Below are positions 16,289-26,379 of a DNA stretch of 64,000 nucleotides, piece by piece (positions within the stretch are counted from its first letter, which is position 1; every line of letters begins with the position of its first letter). Below the pieces are notes generated by a model. That model did not search any database. It was not told where the DNA came from and saw only the letters and a program-made list of their open reading frames with translations. The DNA lies in the NCBI GenBank assembly GCA_964620485.1, contig CAZUGU010000008.1, positions 62,001 through 126,000 on the forward strand, given 5' to 3'. Origin of the DNA: CAZTUH01 sp964620485 (lineage in GTDB: Bacteria; Pseudomonadota; Gammaproteobacteria; Burkholderiales; Burkholderiaceae_B). The position numbers were made by a program, and so were the translations under genes.

Positions 16289-17740
16289 ATGGTGAATCTT
16301 GTTACTTTACTCTACTTGTTTGCTGCTGTATGTTTTATTCAAGCTTTAAAAGGATTATCACATCCAGCTACATCAAGATTAGGAAATGTTTTTGGTATAG
16401 TTGGAATGGCAATCGCGATACTGACAACCATTACTTTAATTAAGATTATATCTTATAAGACTTTATTCAATACTAATCTGGAATTAGTTTTTATAAGTTT
16501 ATTAATTGGATCTAGTATAGGAATCTATATTACAAAGAATGTTGAGATGACTAAGATGCCAGAATTAGTTGCATTTATGCATAGTATGATTGGATTAGCA
16601 TCTGTAACTATTGCAATTGCTATTATTTCTGAGCCACACGCTTTTTTTAATATTAATGGTTCAAGAAATTTTATTCCTATTGGAAATAGAATTGAATTAT
16701 TTATTGGAACATTTGTTGGTGCAATTACATTTTCAGGTTCATTAATCGCTTTTGGAAAGCTTTCAGGAATGAAAAAAATTTATTTATTCCAAAGTTCACC
16801 AATTATTTTTAATAAGCAACATCTATTGAATCTTATTTTTAGTTTAATAGTTATTGGATGTGGTATTGGATTTGTATTAACTCAATCCTGGGTAATCTTT
16901 ACAATTATGACATTAGGTTCATTTATATTAGGTTTATTAGTTATTATTCCTATCGGTGGAGCTGATATGCCAGTTATGGTATCAATGCTTAACAGTTACT
17001 CTGGTTGGGCAGCCGCAGGAATAGGTTTTTCATTAAATAATCCTATGTTAATAATTGCTGGATCACTAGTTGGTTCATCTGGTGCAATTTTGTCGTTTAT
17101 TATGTGTAAAGCAATGAATCGATCTTTTTTCAAGGTAATTTTAGGAGGTTTTGGTTCACAATCAGAGATAGACAATAAAGCAGTCTCTAATTCTATAATA
17201 GGAAATCGACAAGTTAAATCCGGTAATCCAGATGATGCCGCTTTTCTTATTAATAATGCAGAAAATATTATTATTATTCCTGGATATGGCTTAGCTGTTT
17301 CTCGTGCTCAACATGCTTTAAAGGAATTATCAGATAAATTAATTAAAAAAGGTTTGACAGTTAAGTATGCTATTCATACAGTTGCTGGCCGTATGCCAGG
17401 ACATATGAATGTTTTATTAGCAGAAGCTGAGGTTCCTTATGAACAAGTCTTTGAGATGGATGATATTAATAATGAATTTTCCGAAACTGATATAGTGTTA
17501 GTTTTTGGCGCTAATGATGTCATAAATCCAGCCGCTAAGAATGATCCATCCTCATCAATATCAGGAATGCCCATATTAGAAGCTTATAAAGCACGTACAG
17601 TTATTGTAAATAAGCGTTCAATGGCAATGGGATATTCTGCATTAGATAATGAACTTTTTTATATGAAAAATACTATGATGGTATTTGGAGATGCGAAAAA
17701 AGTTATCGAAGATATATCTAAATCAATTAGCAAATATTAA
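16289..17740 (+). CDS. pntB: NAD(P) transhydrogenase beta subunit
   Basis: Encodes 483 residues: an N-terminal half of membrane helices (to about residue 270) and a C-terminal NADP-binding domain III containing IIIPGYGLAVSRAQHALKEL and the VAGRMPGHMNVLLAEA and FGANDVINPAA motifs. A CAGGAG binding site precedes the ATG. It ends the operon, with aroG converging from the other strand. The complex probably supplies NADPH for fatty-acid synthesis and dihydrofolate reductase encoded in the same window. Confidence 0.96.
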   Translation: MVNLVTLLYLFAAVCFIQALKGLSHPATSRLGNVFGIVGMAIAILTTITLIKIISYKTLFNTNLELVFISLLIGSSIGIYITKNVEMTKMPELVAFMHSMIGLASVTIAIAIISEPHAFFNINGSRNFIPIGNRIELFIGTFVGAITFSGSLIAFGKLSGMKKIYLFQSSPIIFNKQHLLNLIFSLIVIGCGIGFVLTQSWVIFTIMTLGSFILGLLVIIPIGGADMPVMVSMLNSYSGWAAAGIGFSLNNPMLIIAGSLVGSSGAILSFIMCKAMNRSFFKVILGGFGSQSEIDNKAVSNSIIGNRQVKSGNPDDAAFLINNAENIIIIPGYGLAVSRAQHALKELSDKLIKKGLTVKYAIHTVAGRMPGHMNVLLAEAEVPYEQVFEMDDINNEFSETDIVLVFGANDVINPAAKNDPSSSISGMPILEAYKARTVIVNKRSMAMGYSALDNELFYMKNTMMVFGDAKKVIEDISKSISKY

Positions 17741-17821
17741 AAATTATGCAAAATCATTATGCAAAATCGTACTTTACGTATTCTACGTATTCACATACTA
17801 CTTTATGTAGAATTACTTTTT

Positions 17822-18883
17822 CTATCTACTCATTTTTCTCCTTAATCTAACAGATTTATCAAGACGTTCTAACATTTTGACAGTTTTATCCCAACTAATG
17901 CAACCATCGGTAATACTTTGTCCATATGCTAGTGATTTACCTATAATTAAATCTTGTCGACCAGAATGTAGATAACTTTCAATCATAATACCCATAATAT
18001 GGGAATTACCAGATTCAATCTGATGAGCTATATCTTCCAAGACTATTGGTTGATTATCGGGATTTTTTCCACTGTTAGAATGACTTATATCAATTATTAA
18101 ACGCGGAATAAGATTCGATTTACTGATTTCTTGAATAGCGTTTTGAACATTAACAGTATCATAATTTGGTGTCTGGCCACCTCTTAAAATAAGATGACAA
18201 TTCTTATTACCTCTTGTAGAGAAAATAGCCAAATGACCATCTTTTGTTACTGATAATAGATGATGTCCTTGTGATGCCGCTTTAATAGCATCAATAGCAA
18301 TTTTAATATTGCCATCTGTACCATTTTTAAAGCCTACTGGTAATGATAATCCTGATACTAATTCACGGTGAATTTGACTTTCAGTTGTCCTGGCACCAAT
18401 TGATCCCCAGGATATCAGGTCCATAATATATTGAGGTGTTATAACATCGAGAAATTCACAACCAGCTGGTAATCCAAGGTTATTGATATCTAATAATAAT
18501 TTTCTAGCAAGACTTATTCCTTTATTAATATGAAAACTATTATTCAAATCCGGATCATTAATTAAACCTTTCCAACCTACAGTTGTTCTAGGTTTTTCAA
18601 AGTATACTCGCATAATAATTTCTAGAGTTTCTTTCAACTGCACCCTTATTTTCTGCAAACGCTTTGCATAAATCATTGCCTCGTTTACATCATGAATAGA
18701 ACAAGGACCAACTATTACAGCTAATCGATCTTCTATACCATAAAGAATTTTATGAAATGCTTTCCGTGTTGCATAAACTGTATCAAATGCTATTTTTGTA
18801 CAAGAAAATTCTTGTATAACATGCATTGGTGATTTTAATTTTTCAATTTCACGTATTTGAAAATCGTTTCTATTATGCAACAC
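17822..18883 (-). CDS. aroG: 3-deoxy-7-phosphoheptulonate (DAHP) synthase, AroG type
   Basis: About 353 residues of class I DAHP synthase. VGPCSIHD carries the metal-binding cysteine and FEKPRTTVGWKGLINDP binds phosphoenolpyruvate; GARTTESQIHRELVSGLS and IDISHSNSGKNP follow. It makes the first shikimate-pathway compound from PEP and erythrose 4-phosphate. I prefer the GTG at 18883, with GGAG 9 bases upstream and a family-like start (NRNDFQIREIEKL); a TTG at 18898 would add five residues but has no binding site. Which aromatic amino acid inhibits it cannot be told from sequence alone. Confidence 0.92.
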   Translation of the reverse strand: MLHNRNDFQIREIEKLKSPMHVIQEFSCTKIAFDTVYATRKAFHKILYGIEDRLAVIVGPCSIHDVNEAMIYAKRLQKIRVQLKETLEIIMRVYFEKPRTTVGWKGLINDPDLNNSFHINKGISLARKLLLDINNLGLPAGCEFLDVITPQYIMDLISWGSIGARTTESQIHRELVSGLSLPVGFKNGTDGNIKIAIDAIKAASQGHHLLSVTKDGHLAIFSTRGNKNCHLILRGGQTPNYDTVNVQNAIQEISKSNLIPRLIIDISHSNSGKNPDNQPIVLEDIAHQIESGNSHIMGIMIESYLHSGRQDLIIGKSLAYGQSITDGCISWDKTVKMLERLDKSVRLRRKMSR

Positions 18884-19082
18884 GATGTGTAACTCCAAGA
18901 TATGTCTTTAATAAAATTCAAGAAATCAATTCCATTAAGATCTTTCAAATTTAATACAATTCACCAAAAATAGATGTAATACTTACTTGTATACTTACAA
19001 TACTATCCCAATCGAAAAATTCGAAAATGTTTATTTAATCATTTCATCTTAATCATGATTTCTGTATTATATCACGATAGAG

Positions 19083-20543
19083 TTAATTAGTTCCTCCAAC
19101 TATTAAACTATCTATTCGTAAGGTCGGTTGACCAACACAAACCGGTACATTTTGTCCATCTTTTCCACAAGTTCCAACACCTGAATCTAATTTCAGATCA
19201 TTACCAATCAAAGAAATTTTTTTCATAACATCCGGACCATTTCCAATTAAAGTTGCTCCTTTAACTGGATGAATAATTTTTCCATTTTTTATCATATAAG
19301 CTTCAGAAGCAGAAAAAACAAATTTTCCATTTGTAATATCAACTTGTCCACTATCAAAATTTACTGCATACAAACCTTCTTTTACAGAAGCAATGATATC
19401 TTTTGGTAAAACTTGGCCGTTTTCCATGTATGTATTTGTCATTCTTGGCATTGGAAGATGCCTGAATGATTCGCGACGTCCATTACCAGTAACAGTAGTA
19501 TTCATTAATTTTGCATTTAAAACATCTTGCATATAACCACAGAGTATTCCATCTTCTATTAAAATATTTGATTTTGTTTGATTTCCTTCGTCATCAATAT
19601 TTAAAGATCCACGACAATTTGGTAAAGTGCCATTATCGATTATTGTAATACCTTTAGATGCAACTCTTTCACCAATCTTACCTGAAAATATACTAGAACC
19701 TTTACGATTGAAATCACCTTCAAGACCATGACCAACAGCCTCATGTAGTAAAATTCCTGGCCAACCTGGTCCTAAAATGACTGTCATTTCACCAGCTGGT
19801 GCTGGAAGTGCGCTAAGATTAGTAATTGCTTCATGGACAGCTCTTTGAACATAATTTTGTAGAATACTCTTTGAAAAATAATTCAGACCTGAACGACTTC
19901 CACCGCCAGAATGACCAATCTCACGACGAGAGCCATATTCGGCAATTACTGTAATAGATAAGCGAACTAGTGGACGTACATCAGCTACTAAACGTCCATC
20001 ACTACCTGCAATTAAAATTACGTCATATTCTGCCATTAAATTCGACATTACTTGAGTAATACGAGAATCAGATGCACGAGCCATATGATCAATACTTTCT
20101 AATAAATTTACCTTTTCTGATGCATGTAAAGTTTTTAGTGGATTTAATGAATCATATAAATTATGTTGCGTGGATAGTGATATATATGATGGTATTTTTG
20201 CTTGGCCAGATCCTCTTCTAGCAATGGAGGCAACAGTTTTTGCAGCGGATATTAGCATATTTGCTTCTAATGAATCAGAATAAGAAAATGCTGTTTTTCC
20301 ATCACTTATTGCACGAACACCAACTCCCTGATTAATAAAGAAATGACCTGTTTTTACCAAACTCTCCTCAAGGTTCCATCCCTCACTGAGGGTACATTGG
20401 AAATATAGGTCAGCATAATCGATCTTGTTTGTAATAATTTCACCAAATGCTCGATCAATATCGGATTCAGTCAGACTATAAGAATCTAATAGTAAAGATT
20501 TGGCAATAGATAAGGAATCAGAAGTAGAATTAATGGTTTCCAT
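19083..20543 (-). CDS. tldD: Metalloprotease TldD
   Basis: Encodes 486 residues, family length. The zinc motif is LLHEAVGHGLEGDF (HExxxH type). GLYAVNFDSGQVDITNG and the C-terminal GTCGKDGQNVPVCVGQPTLR are conserved. TldD normally works with TldE (PmbA) to degrade unfolded small peptides; pmbA is not in this window. In Bordetella-like genomes it sits near a nitrilase-family gene and glnE, which are missing from the long gap upstream. Confidence 0.94.
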   Translation of the reverse strand: METINSTSDSLSIAKSLLLDSYSLTESDIDRAFGEIITNKIDYADLYFQCTLSEGWNLEESLVKTGHFFINQGVGVRAISDGKTAFSYSDSLEANMLISAAKTVASIARRGSGQAKIPSYISLSTQHNLYDSLNPLKTLHASEKVNLLESIDHMARASDSRITQVMSNLMAEYDVILIAGSDGRLVADVRPLVRLSITVIAEYGSRREIGHSGGGSRSGLNYFSKSILQNYVQRAVHEAITNLSALPAPAGEMTVILGPGWPGILLHEAVGHGLEGDFNRKGSSIFSGKIGERVASKGITIIDNGTLPNCRGSLNIDDEGNQTKSNILIEDGILCGYMQDVLNAKLMNTTVTGNGRRESFRHLPMPRMTNTYMENGQVLPKDIIASVKEGLYAVNFDSGQVDITNGKFVFSASEAYMIKNGKIIHPVKGATLIGNGPDVMKKISLIGNDLKLDSGVGTCGKDGQNVPVCVGQPTLRIDSLIVGGTN

Positions 20544-21517
20544 AGTTTTTTTATTTTATGTAATATAAAATTCTATTATTGATTAGGTTTAGTAACAATA
20601 TTGAGATATAAAGACTGATATTGATACTAATACTTAATAAGTATTCTAGAATTTATAATTATTATTCTAATAATAACGAATAATAAAAGAAAGTAAAATG
20701 ATAACGAATCTTTGAAGTTAATTTGATTATATGCTATCGATTATCTATAACAAAAAATTACATTGTATCAATCAATTCTCAGTCTAAATTGAATGGAATA
20801 AATTTGCAATAGGAGTTAATTATAATCTCCAGCATTTTCATTTCATAATAGAAAGAACATTTAATAGAAAGACATTGAACAATAAAAATAAAATACATCA
20901 GGAATTATAAATATATAATAAAGTTTTTTATATGCAATTTAATTATTTGATATTGATATCAATGTTTTAGAATTTGTATGAATTTTGATAATTGGATTCT
21001 AAATTATAAAGATATTTCACAAAATCTTTTTTTATATCAAGTAAGTTTTATATAAATTAAGAAGTAGTGAAATTTAAATGATTTATTTTTTTATTATCAA
21101 ATATATTACAATCGGAGATTCGTATTTCATTTTAAATTTGTTGAAAACTTTTATTTAAATATATTAAAAAAAATGCATACAAAAATCATTAAATGCAAGA
21201 TAGTATATTAATGAAATTTCTTAGGACAGGTTATTAAATTTCAATGATTAAAAAATTCCTGATCGTAAACGTGAAAAATATTAAATATAAATATTAGAAA
21301 GTTAGGTTAGAATAGTAAGGTTTAATTGTATATCCATACTAAAATGGTAAGAATAAATATAAAAAGAAAATTTATTAAAATAGATAAGATAGTAATTGAA
21401 GTAACAGAGATAGAAATTTATTAAAATATTATATATGTAACCTGATTTTAAAAAATTGAAATTTCTTTTTGAAAGTGATTCATTTCTTTCGTATAAAAAT
21501 GGACAACACTAACCTTT
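20544..21517. other. Long gap between divergent tldD and pepN
   Basis: About 970 very AT-rich bases with stops in all frames and no motif I can place. It holds short direct repeats such as AAATTTATTAAAATA near 21369 and 21415, and a short GATATTGATATCAAT palindrome near 20950. Both promoters (tldD and pepN) must lie here; none is clear. Confidence 0.5.
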
Positions 21518-24208
21518 ATGCAAAAAATTATTCCAGTAATCAAATATCGAAAAGACTATCATCCCTATCCTTATATAATTGAATATGTACATTTGATTTT
21601 TAATTTAAATCCTATTTCTACCCAAGTTCGTAATATCATGTTAGTTCATAGAAAAAAACATATTTCAAATAATACTGTTCCTCTTAATCTAGACGGTGAA
21701 AATTTGGAATTAGTTTCGCTTCTAGTGAATGGAATTCCTTGGGATATTTACAACTATCAATTAGATTCAAAAACTTTAAGCATATTCAACATGCCTGATC
21801 ATGCAGAAATTGAAATAGTTAGTCAATGCAAACCAAAAGATAATCTTGCTTTGATGGGATTATACATGTCAGGTAAAAATTTTTTTACACAATGTGAACC
21901 AGAAGGTTTTCGACGTATTACCTGGTTTGCTGATCGGCCTGATGTTATGTCACGTTATAAAGTTACTCTACGTGCTGTACAAGATTATCCAGTTTTACTA
22001 TCAAATGGTAATTTGGTTAATAAAAGAATTTTAACCAATGGACAACATGAAGTTGAATGGGAAGACCCATTTCCAAAACCATGTTATCTATTTGCACTTG
22101 TAGCTGGTCAATTTGTATGTCGCGAAAAATCGATCAAAACATCAAGTGGACGAGATATTTTATTACAAGTTTATAGTGATTCTCATTGTCAAAACGAAAC
22201 AGAATGGGCAATGGATTGCTTAATTCGAGCAATATATTGGGATGAAAATTGTTATGGCTTAGAATTAGATTTAGATCGATTTATGATAGTCGCTACGCAT
22301 GATTTTAATACAGGAGCTATGGAAAATAAAGGTCTAAACATATTTAATTCAGCCTATATATTAGCTAATGAAAACACAGCCACAGATACTGATTACGAAA
22401 ATATAGAATCAGTTATTGCTCATGAATATTTTCATAATTGGACAGGTAACCGTATTACATGCCGAGATTGGTTTCAATTAAGTTTAAAAGAGGGATTAAC
22501 TGTTTTTAGAGATCAAGAATTTAGTGCTGATATGGCAAGTAAAAATTTAGATTTTCAGAATAGTGAGAGCCAACGTGCTGCTAAACGCATTGATAATGTA
22601 ATTAGATTAAAGAATTTCCAGTTTCCTGAAGATGCAGGTCCAATGTCTCATCCAATTCGGCCCAATAGTTATCAAAAAATTAATAATTTTTATACAACGA
22701 CTATTTATGAAAAAGGTGCTGAAATCGTTCGAATGCAGCACACGATTCTTGGAAAAACAGCTTTTCATGAAGGAATGCAGGAGTATTTGAGAAAATATGA
22801 TGGAAAATCGGTAACATGTGAAGATTTTGTTTCTACTATGGAATCTATATATAGTAAATATAATCCAGGAAAAGATTTTTCTATATTCCGTCGCTGGTAT
22901 GAGCAAGCTGGTACACCTATAATATCCGTAGATTTGCACTATAATATGGCAAAAAAATGCTGTACTCTTACTTTAATACAGAATTATGAACAAATCAGTA
23001 TTAAGAATGATGATAGGAAACCTTTACATATTCCTATTTTAATTGGTTTTTTGGATAAAAATGGTAATGAAATACATATAAAAAATGTTTCTGAAAAAAA
23101 AATTTCTCATACAATTCTATTAGAAATATCGAGTAAAACTAAAAGTTGGGTATTTGAAAATATTCCTGAAAGACCTATTCCATCTTTATTACGCAATTTT
23201 TCTGCTCCAGTAATTATTGATTATCCTTACACATGGGAAGAACTAATTATACTTTCCGTTCACGATAGAAATTTGTTTTCCCGTTGGGCAGCTATTCAAG
23301 AACTATCAATTCGACAATTATTAACTATATTCCAACAAAAAAAGAATGGAGAAAAATTAACTGTTAATCCTGAATTTATAAGTGTATGGAAAAATTTGTT
23401 AGTCGATACTAAGTTAGATCCTGTTTATTGCGCACGCTTATTTATATTACCTAATGAAAAAATCTTAGCAGAAAGAATAGATCTAATAGATATGAAAGCC
23501 TTGTCTACTGTTCGAGATTTTTTACATGAACAAATTGGTAAAAAACTAGATCAAGAATGGTTCGATGTATTTCTGACTAATCAAACAACAGTAAATTCTT
23601 ATGATCCAATTACAGCTGGAAAACGATCATTTAAAAATCTGGCATTAAATTATCTGGCATCTGGTAGAAAAGATGATATTCAGTCAATCTTAGAGGAGCA
23701 ATATAAATGTTCAGCTAATATGACAGATCGTATTGAATCATTATCATGTTTAATAAATTATTGCAATTATGATATTGCTTTGGAAATATTCAACCATTTT
23801 TATGAAAAGTGGAAAACGAATGAATTAATTATTGATAAATGGTTTGCTTTACAAGCAAGTGCTCGTAATATAAAAATTAGCAATATATATAAGCTTATGA
23901 AGCATCGGGATTTTAATATATTTAACCCAAATCGGGTATATTCTTTGATTTTTCAATTTTGTGCAAATAATTTAAAAGAATTTCATAATCATAACGGATC
24001 AGGTTATCAATATTGGACAGAACAAATTCTAGCATTAGATAAAATAAATCCTGAAATAGCTGCAAATTTGACTAGAATCTTAGAAAGTTGGAAAAAATTT
24101 ATTCCTGAACTTCGTTGTTTAGTAAATAATTCTTTAGAATATATAAAAAAACAGTCAAATTTATCTCATAATGTATTTGAAATTATCAAAGAATTTTTAG
24201 AAAAATAA
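21518..24208 (+). CDS. pepN: Aminopeptidase N (M1 family)
   Basis: Encodes 896 residues, close to E. coli PepN (870). The substrate motif GAMENKGLNIFNS lies near residue 268 and the zinc site VIAHEYFHNWTGNR with the downstream glutamate in LKEGLTVFRDQEF near residues 305-335. The N-terminal beta-sandwich and C-terminal helical domain are full length. It trims peptides from the N-terminus in the cytosol. No clear binding site precedes the ATG. fbp starts 15 bases after its stop, so the two are probably co-transcribed. Confidence 0.96.
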   Translation: MQKIIPVIKYRKDYHPYPYIIEYVHLIFNLNPISTQVRNIMLVHRKKHISNNTVPLNLDGENLELVSLLVNGIPWDIYNYQLDSKTLSIFNMPDHAEIEIVSQCKPKDNLALMGLYMSGKNFFTQCEPEGFRRITWFADRPDVMSRYKVTLRAVQDYPVLLSNGNLVNKRILTNGQHEVEWEDPFPKPCYLFALVAGQFVCREKSIKTSSGRDILLQVYSDSHCQNETEWAMDCLIRAIYWDENCYGLELDLDRFMIVATHDFNTGAMENKGLNIFNSAYILANENTATDTDYENIESVIAHEYFHNWTGNRITCRDWFQLSLKEGLTVFRDQEFSADMASKNLDFQNSESQRAAKRIDNVIRLKNFQFPEDAGPMSHPIRPNSYQKINNFYTTTIYEKGAEIVRMQHTILGKTAFHEGMQEYLRKYDGKSVTCEDFVSTMESIYSKYNPGKDFSIFRRWYEQAGTPIISVDLHYNMAKKCCTLTLIQNYEQISIKNDDRKPLHIPILIGFLDKNGNEIHIKNVSEKKISHTILLEISSKTKSWVFENIPERPIPSLLRNFSAPVIIDYPYTWEELIILSVHDRNLFSRWAAIQELSIRQLLTIFQQKKNGEKLTVNPEFISVWKNLLVDTKLDPVYCARLFILPNEKILAERIDLIDMKALSTVRDFLHEQIGKKLDQEWFDVFLTNQTTVNSYDPITAGKRSFKNLALNYLASGRKDDIQSILEEQYKCSANMTDRIESLSCLINYCNYDIALEIFNHFYEKWKTNELIIDKWFALQASARNIKISNIYKLMKHRDFNIFNPNRVYSLIFQFCANNLKEFHNHNGSGYQYWTEQILALDKINPEIAANLTRILESWKKFIPELRCLVNNSLEYIKKQSNLSHNVFEIIKEFLEK

Positions 24209-24223
24209 TATATAGGAAAAAAA

Positions 24224-25252
24224 TTGCAAAAAAAGACATTAAACCAATACCTTTCTGAAAGATGCAAATTCAATGAAATTATTAATCCTGAATTGAAACT
24301 TTTAACAGAAGCGATAGCTGATACTTGTAAAAAAATTTCCTATAAAATCAACCAAGAAGAATTTGATGAAATTGAAATAACTGATAATCTACCAAAAAAA
24401 AATATACAAGGTGAGGTACAAAAAAAACTAGATATTATAGCTAATAAAATTTTTTTAGAAACTAATAAGAAAAGTGGTTGTTTATCTGCAATGGCTTCAG
24501 AAGAAATGGAAAATATTTATTTAATTTCTCAGAATGATCAAAATGGTAAATATTTATTATTATTTGATCCAATTGACGGATCATCTAATATTGCTGTCAA
24601 TATTTCAATTGGAAGTATTTTTTCCGTTTTAGTTTCTCCGGAAAATATGCTTATAACTGAGCAAGATTTTCTACAATCTGGCAGAAAACAAGTATTAGCT
24701 GGTTATACCATTTATGGCCCAAAAACCCAGTTAGTTTTTACTTTAGGATATGGGGTCGTAAGTTTTACATTAGACTGTCAAACAAATTCTTGGATATTAA
24801 CAAATGAGAATATTTGTATTCCAAAAGATACGAAGGAATTTTCTACTAATATGTCTAATATGAATTATTGGGATAAGCCAATACAGCGTTATATTAAGGA
24901 TTGCTTATTAGGTTTGCAAGGCCCATTGCATAAGGATTACAACATGCGTTGGGTAGCCACTATGGTGGCAGATGTACATAGAATTCTAATAAATGGTGGC
25001 ATTTTTCTTTATACAAAAGATAATCGAGATCCAGATAAGAAAGGTAAGTTACGTTTAATGTATGAAGCAAACCCAATGAGTTTTATAATTGAACAAGCGG
25101 GTGGCATTGCGATAAGTGACAATTTACGCACTTTAGATATTAAACCAGAAGAACTTCATCAACGTGTTAGTTTAATATTAGGCTCAAAAAACGAAGTTTT
25201 GCGCATTAATACAGACTATCTTAGATCAAATATAAAAAATATTTCATTTTGA
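24224..25252 (+). CDS. fbp: Fructose-1,6-bisphosphatase class 1
   Basis: Encodes 342 residues. The metal-binding LLFDPIDGSSNIAVN is intact, and the C-terminal LMYEANPMSFIIEQAGG with the active-site glutamate is conserved. It removes the C1 phosphate of fructose 1,6-bisphosphate, implying gluconeogenic flow. The start is a TTG at 24224: AGGA precedes it by about 8 bases and the resulting MQKKTLNQYL matches relatives, while no ATG is suitably placed. Confidence 0.94.
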   Translation: MQKKTLNQYLSERCKFNEIINPELKLLTEAIADTCKKISYKINQEEFDEIEITDNLPKKNIQGEVQKKLDIIANKIFLETNKKSGCLSAMASEEMENIYLISQNDQNGKYLLLFDPIDGSSNIAVNISIGSIFSVLVSPENMLITEQDFLQSGRKQVLAGYTIYGPKTQLVFTLGYGVVSFTLDCQTNSWILTNENICIPKDTKEFSTNMSNMNYWDKPIQRYIKDCLLGLQGPLHKDYNMRWVATMVADVHRILINGGIFLYTKDNRDPDKKGKLRLMYEANPMSFIIEQAGGIAISDNLRTLDIKPEELHQRVSLILGSKNEVLRINTDYLRSNIKNISF

Positions 25253-26379
25253 AAGTATTAATAACAAAATTAGCTTTTGATTATTTTTCATTACTAAAGG
25301 TAAATATTGAGTGTATTTTTGAGATTGACATATCTAAGAATTTTACAAAAAATATTTTAGATATAAATAAACACTTGTTGTTTAAATCAAGAATTTGACA
25401 TTATAAAATTAAAAAAATTACTAGAATAAAGCTAATTTTTCCAAATCGAATAAGATAAGATTTAAAAAAAATCGATTATGCTCATATAAAATAGAGCTAG
25501 AAATTTTACTACCATAACTACTGTGAATTATAAAAGTTTTTAAATATTGAAAGAATCTGTTCCAACCAGGATAAATAATAGTAATACCATAAATTCAATA
25601 CTGTTAACAGTATTGAATTTATGGTATTACTATTGCATAGAAAATATGACATAAAGAAGTATCTCTTTTTTGCACTTTTATGGATTTTTTTTGTTAGATT
25701 TTTTTCTAAAGTATTTTCAAAACTTTTTAATTATTTCGAACTGCATTTCATTTTGATTATTCTGAATATGGAAAACAAATTATTCAAAATATTTTGAATC
25801 TATCTTCACTTCATTAGAAGTGTTTAAAATTATATTTATAAACAAAAACAAATCCTTAATTAGGAAATATAAGAATCTGTTATTCTATTAAATTCAGTTA
25901 GGAATTGAATTTCTGACAAATTTTCTTCAATAATTTTGCTTATGTTTATCTATTGGAATATTTTTAAAAAAGATATAATCAAAGTTAAATAACCTATAAG
26001 AATTAAAATTAAAAGACTGCGAAATCCCTTAAATTTAACTATTTTCTAAGAAATAAATCAATTGAAAATCAATCTAGTCTTTCTAAGATAAGAAACTACG
26101 AATTAAAGTTAAAAAATAAAATTGATAAATAAATGATGAAACCAATAAAATTATTAACTTTTTAATAAAGATATAATTATAGAAAGAATTAATAAAGTAA
26201 AATTGTATCAAAAATCAACTTTACTAACCATAATTTAATCTAAATATTAAAAATACAATTATAATATTTTATAATTAATAATTTTACAAATAATGGACCT
26301 TAGATTCATTAAGTAATGATATATAAATAGTTATAGATAATTAATGGTCCTTTTTTAAAAATATCTATGGAAATTTCAA
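25253..26379. other. Long gap between fbp and pepA
   Basis: About 1.1 kb of AT-rich DNA with no supported gene and one 58-bp palindrome. In Bordetella-like genomes lptF and lptG run divergently from pepA. I could not identify LptF or LptG motifs on the minus strand. One hydrophobic minus-strand stretch near 25930-26040 reads GFRSLLILILIGYLTLII, which could be a membrane-gene remnant but is not assignable. Confidence 0.5.
25577..25634. repeat. 58-bp perfect palindrome, no loop
   Basis: Left arm 25577-25605 and right arm 25606-25634 are exact reverse complements, 29 bp each, centred on CTGTTAACAG. It lies 325 bases after fbp. It may be an fbp terminator but lacks a following T-run. It is the longest zero-loop palindrome in the window. 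Confidence 0.92.
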
